The translations under genes and the position numbers were made by a program. From assembly GCA_963619325.1 (NCBI GenBank), contig CAVEVQ010000001.1, positions 1 through 64,000 on the forward strand: a stretch of DNA of 64,000 nt, read 5' to 3'. Shown here in pieces: positions 61,979 through 64,000 of this stretch (positions within the stretch are counted from its first letter, which is position 1; each line of letters opens with the position of its first letter). Source of the DNA: UBA1181 sp963619325 (GTDB lineage: Bacteria > Bacteroidota > Bacteroidia > Bacteroidales > Paludibacteraceae). The notes beneath the pieces were generated by a model. The model had not been told where the DNA came from. It was given only the letters and a program-made list of their open reading frames with translations, and did not search any database.

Positions 61979-63415
61979 TTACCCGACTGAGCCTTCGAGC
62001 GAAACCTGTAATAATTTCTGAGCCTCAACAGCAAACTCCATAGGCAGCTTGTTTATCACCTCCTTGGCATAGCCATTGACAATCAAACCTACTGCATCCT
62101 CATTCTTTATTCCTCGTTGGTTGCAATAGAAAATCTGGTCCTCACTGATTTTGGATGTCGTTGCTTCGTGTTCAACAATCGCACTATCATTTTGGATGTC
62201 CATATATGGAAAGGTATGCGCCCCACACTTATCTCCCAAAAGCAAACTATCACACTGCGAATAGTTACGAGCGCCGTTAGCATTCTTGGAAACCTTCACC
62301 AACCCACGATAACTATTTTGGCTGAATCCAGCAGAAATGCCTTTCGACACGATATGGCTCCTTGTGTTCCTGCCTAAATGAACCATTTTCGTTCCTGTAT
62401 CAGCCTGTTGGTAGTTATTAGTCACCGCCACAGAATAGAACTCACCGACAGAATTATCACCCATCAACACACAACTTGGATATTTCCAAGTAATGGCAGA
62501 ACCTGTTTCCACCTGTGTCCATGATACTTTTGAGTCTATCCCCTTACATAAAGCTCTTTTCGTCACAAAGTTATAAATACCCCCTTTCCCATTCTTATCC
62601 CCGGGATACCAGTTTTGCACCGTCGAATATTTCACTTCAGCACGATCGTGCACATAGATTTCAACAATCGCAGCGTGTAGTTGGTTTTCATCACGCATTG
62701 GCGCTGTACAGCCCTCAAGATATGACACATAACTATCATCATCCGCCACAATTAAAGTGCGTTCGAATTGTCCTGTATTAGCAGCGTTGATACGAAAATA
62801 TGTAGAGAGTTCCATCGGACAACGTACACCTTTCGGTATGTAGATAAAAGAGCCATCACTAAAGACCGCAGAATTGAGAGAGGCAAAGAAATTATCTGTA
62901 TAAGAAACAACCGTGCCTAAATATTTCTTCACCAAGTCTGGATAATTCTTAACAGCTTCACTGATCGAGCAGAAAATAATGCCCAGCTCAGCCAAATTCT
63001 CTTTGTAGGTAGTTTTCACAGAGACGCTGTCCATTACAGCATCAACGGCCATACCAGAAAGGTGTTTACGCTCCTCTAAAGGGATACCCAACTTATCGAA
63101 AGTCTTAATCAATTCAGGGTCTACCTCGTCAAGACTGTTAGGAGACGTGGTTTTAGGTGCCGCATAATAATAAATATCCTGATAATCAATCGAAGGAACG
63201 TTCAAATGAGCCCAAGAGGGCTGTTCTAACGTCAACCAATGTCGGTAGGACTTTAGCCGAAAGTCAAGTAGCCACTCAGGTTCTTCCTTCTTCTGAGAAA
63301 TCAGCCGCACAATATCTTCAGAAAGTCCTTTCTGGATAATCTCCGTTTTAATATCGGTAACAAAGCCATATTTATACTCGCCTTGTGTTACCTTGTCTAC
63401 TATATTTTCATCCAT
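61979..63415 (-). CDS. sufB: Fe-S cluster assembly protein SufB
   Basis: 478 residues from the ATG at 63415 (TTG three codons upstream). Characteristic blocks YYAAPK, GIIFCSISEAVKNYPDLVKKYLGTVV, SFIYIPKGVRCPMELSTYFRIN, YLEGCTAP and CDSLLLGDKCGAHTFPY. SufB provides the main cluster-building site in the SufBCD complex. First gene of the operon. Divergent from the dgt gene. Confidence 0.97.
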   Translation of the reverse strand: MDENIVDKVTQGEYKYGFVTDIKTEIIQKGLSEDIVRLISQKKEEPEWLLDFRLKSYRHWLTLEQPSWAHLNVPSIDYQDIYYYAAPKTTSPNSLDEVDPELIKTFDKLGIPLEERKHLSGMAVDAVMDSVSVKTTYKENLAELGIIFCSISEAVKNYPDLVKKYLGTVVSYTDNFFASLNSAVFSDGSFIYIPKGVRCPMELSTYFRINAANTGQFERTLIVADDDSYVSYLEGCTAPMRDENQLHAAIVEIYVHDRAEVKYSTVQNWYPGDKNGKGGIYNFVTKRALCKGIDSKVSWTQVETGSAITWKYPSCVLMGDNSVGEFYSVAVTNNYQQADTGTKMVHLGRNTRSHIVSKGISAGFSQNSYRGLVKVSKNANGARNYSQCDSLLLGDKCGAHTFPYMDIQNDSAIVEHEATTSKISEDQIFYCNQRGIKNEDAVGLIVNGYAKEVINKLPMEFAVEAQKLLQVSLEGSVG

Positions 63416-63551
63416 TCCATTCAAGAATTTTGAGACTGCTAATTTAGCATTTTTCCATTAGATATACGATAAATCGTCAAGACCGCACCCAGACTATTTT
63501 CATGTATTCCACCATCCGATTCATCTCCTTTTTCATCATTATTTTTTGTTC

Positions 63552-63559
63552 TATCTTTG
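63552..63559 (+). promoter_or_regulatory. TAnnTTTG -7 promoter box for dgt
   Basis: TATCTTTG, 17 bp upstream of the dgt ATG; the -33 region is not clear. Confidence 0.45.
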
Positions 63560-63575
63560 CAAAAACATTTTTGTC

Positions 63576-64000
63576 ATGATGCAATGGGACAAACTCATTT
63601 CAACCAAACGCTTTGGTTTGGAGGATTACCACGACTTTCGTCGTCAGGATCGCACAGAATTTCAACGCGACTATGACCGTCTGATTTTTTCTGCACCCTT
63701 TCGTCGAATGCAGAACAAAACACAAGTTTTTCCTCTTCCTGGCAACATCTTCGTCCACAACCGTTTGACGCACAGTTTGGAGGTTTCTTGCGTGGGTCGC
63801 TCTTTAGGGAACCGCGTCGTTACCCTTCTCCAAAGCAAATATGGCACGAGTTTAGCTCCAAGCATCTTTCAAATTGGAGACATCGTCTCCGCCGCCTGTT
63901 TAGCCCATGATATGGGCAATCCTCCTTTCGGTCATTCTGGCGAAACCGCCATCTCTTCCTATTTCTCAGAAGGAAAAGGAAAAGAGTTGAAAGAGCGATA
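63576..64000 (+). CDS. dgt: Deoxyguanosinetriphosphate triphosphohydrolase, 3' end outside window
   Basis: Partial: ATG at 63576 (or 63579), open to the right edge (141 codons). The HD-domain dNTPase start is clear: RFGLEDYHDFRRQDRTEFQRD, DRLIFSAPFRRMQNKTQVFP, NRLTHSLEVS (first HD-type His) and CLAHDMGNPPFGHSGE (the HD pair). The enzyme hydrolyses dGTP to deoxyguanosine and tripolyphosphate, lowering dNTP levels. Divergent from sufB. Confidence 0.93.
   Translation, partial: MMQWDKLISTKRFGLEDYHDFRRQDRTEFQRDYDRLIFSAPFRRMQNKTQVFPLPGNIFVHNRLTHSLEVSCVGRSLGNRVVTLLQSKYGTSLAPSIFQIGDIVSAACLAHDMGNPPFGHSGETAISSYFSEGKGKELKER

Noticed and set aside
1..64000. CRISPR arrays, prophage or rRNA genes
   Set aside because: No regularly spaced repeats, phage structural or integrase genes, or rRNA-like sequences were recognised on either strand.

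Overview
The window looks like chromosomal DNA of a Bacteroidales-type bacterium (phylum Bacteroidota). The evidence is the gene families (DUF4268, DUF4230, Dabb and DUF853 proteins, TonB-type barrel proteins, a type IX secretion sorting tail, a pectate lyase of polysaccharide lyase family 9, SufBCD), the low GC content, and repeated TAnnTTTG -7 promoter boxes typical of that phylum. No phage, plasmid or CRISPR was seen. Both ends cut through genes: an AAA-ATPase/nuclease-type gene on the left and dgt on the right.

Layout. 1-11 kb: a tightly packed minus-strand series argH, rsfS, ftsH, a TonB-type barrel protein, an MFS transporter, a Dabb protein, rpoN and a PAP2-like membrane protein. 11-16.4 kb: frr, rsgA, a sensor histidine kinase and a large secreted WG-repeat protein. 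16.6-19 kb (plus strand): a secreted set of one small lipoprotein, one outer-membrane barrel and one lipoprotein whose C-terminal half resembles domains II and III of elongation factor Tu without the GTPase domain. 19-20.4 kb: lrgAB-like pair and a 58-residue membrane protein. 20.5-34.3 kb: a minus-strand operon of about 15 genes resembling aryl polyene/flexirubin-type lipid-pigment biosynthesis (ketosynthases, chain-length-factor-like proteins, acyl carrier protein, two hotdog dehydratase-like proteins, O-methyltransferase, glycosyltransferase, acyltransferases, MMPL exporter fusion, small permease) with two DUF4230 proteins inside it. 34.4-37.3 kb (plus): three consecutive FKBP-type peptidyl-prolyl isomerases predicted for three different locations, then an Lrp/AsnC regulator. 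37.4-43.6 kb: a T9SS-sorted small protein, the pectate lyase, two GT2 glycosyltransferases, a small inverted-repeat element and an acyltransferase. 43.6-58.1 kb: housekeeping and membrane genes (PaaK-like ligase, pepT, topA, initiator tRNA, ruvB, AlkD-like, PlsC-like, CPA2 antiporter, MATE, HerA/DUF853 ATPase). 58.2-63.4 kb: two tandem Crp/Fnr regulators and sufBCD; 63.6 kb: start of dgt.

How they work together. The 20-34 kb operon is the main specialised system. It has elongation (KS, CLF-like, ACP, DH-like), tailoring (methyltransferase, GT2) and lipid attachment/export (LpxL-like, PlsC-MMPL fusion, DMT permease) functions, but no ketoreductase, starter-unit ligase or thioesterase, so these would have to come from fatty-acid synthesis or other loci. 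The EF-Tu-like lipoprotein, the DUF4230 pair in the pigment-type operon and the 159-bp terminal-inverted-repeat element are the most unusual observations. All functional calls are from reading the sequence; no database search was run. Several start codons were moved downstream from the longest open frame because the upstream candidate is TTG/GTG, lies upstream of the apparent promoter, or precedes a proper signal peptide.
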